DNA of 63,471 bases from Ignavibacteria bacterium (GTDB taxonomy: Bacteria; Bacteroidota; Ignavibacteria; Kapaibacteriales; UBA4661), in contig JAAFIV010000028.1 in NCBI GenBank assembly GCA_013298775.1, forward strand, positions 1-63,471, read 5' to 3'. Of this stretch, positions 63,375 through 63,471 are shown piece by piece (position 1 is the first letter of the stretch; each line of letters begins with the position of its first letter). A program made the translations under genes and the position numbers. The notes under the pieces are model-generated. The model was not told where the DNA came from. It was given only the letters and a program-made list of their open reading frames with translations, and made no database searches.

Positions 63375-63471
63375 TAGATACCTTATTGTTCTTTGACAGT
63401 GGAAGTTTTAGTAGTTTAGCAGAAAAGAGAATCACATCAATTTTTCATCTTTTCTTTGTCTTGTTATGGGA

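Overview
The window looks like chromosome from an uncultured or little-studied member of the Bacteroidota/Chlorobiota side of the FCB group. A Kapabacteria-like organism would fit, but that placement is inference. The supporting evidence is a SusC/SusD pair, a TonB receptor with a DUF4249 lipoprotein, four secreted proteins with type IX secretion (T9SS) sorting tails, a bacillithiol gene (bshC), and recurring TTG-N19/20-TAnnTTTG promoter-like sites, the Bacteroidota-type promoter. Clear Shine-Dalgarno sequences are uncommon.

Layout. 1-2100: partial adenine methylase, HIT protein, PD-(D/E)XK-like protein and an antitoxin/PIN-toxin pair. 2100-8220: leftward aldehyde dehydrogenase, methyltransferase and DUF1761 membrane protein, then a secreted duplicated-domain protein with a large sensor kinase. 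8220-16870: rightward ADP-ribosylglycohydrolase, greA, TraB/GumN, OmpA, SCO1, prephenate dehydrogenase and a double-OmpA-domain protein, with several repeats between them. 17000-22950: SusC/SusD, terminator, rsmD. 22980-40210: mostly leftward, with DUF4230, a propeller lipoprotein plus T9SS protein, an IgGFc-binding-type adhesin, aroK, rlmI, an S41 protease, a triple-HTH protein, an HD protein, DUF4249 plus TonB receptor and an M24 peptidase. 40400-43000: recO and ppx. 43300-50660: hypothetical protein, icd, a C25 protease, bshC, trpE. 50680-53060: LRR protein and RMD1/DUF155 protein. 53385-60900: PBP1A, tRNA-Ala, tRNA-Asp, a histidine kinase, an alpha/beta hydrolase and a subtilase. 60900-63471: a DUF2887 gene broken by an in-frame TGA, a bidirectional terminator and a YfcC-type transporter.

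What stands out is the repeat content of the gaps. There is a 146-bp MITE with imperfect terminal inverted repeats and an exact 8-bp target duplication. A second family of palindromic elements is flanked by TA. There are dispersed GAGGGTCTC hairpins, a two-copy CCCTCTCCCAGAGGG element, and many short tandem arrays of 12-16 bp both between and inside genes. No CRISPR array, rRNA or complete transposase gene was seen. Most of the genes are housekeeping or envelope functions. The best candidates for something new are the mobile repeats, the triple-HTH protein beside the HD protein, and the secreted-protein/sensor-kinase operon.
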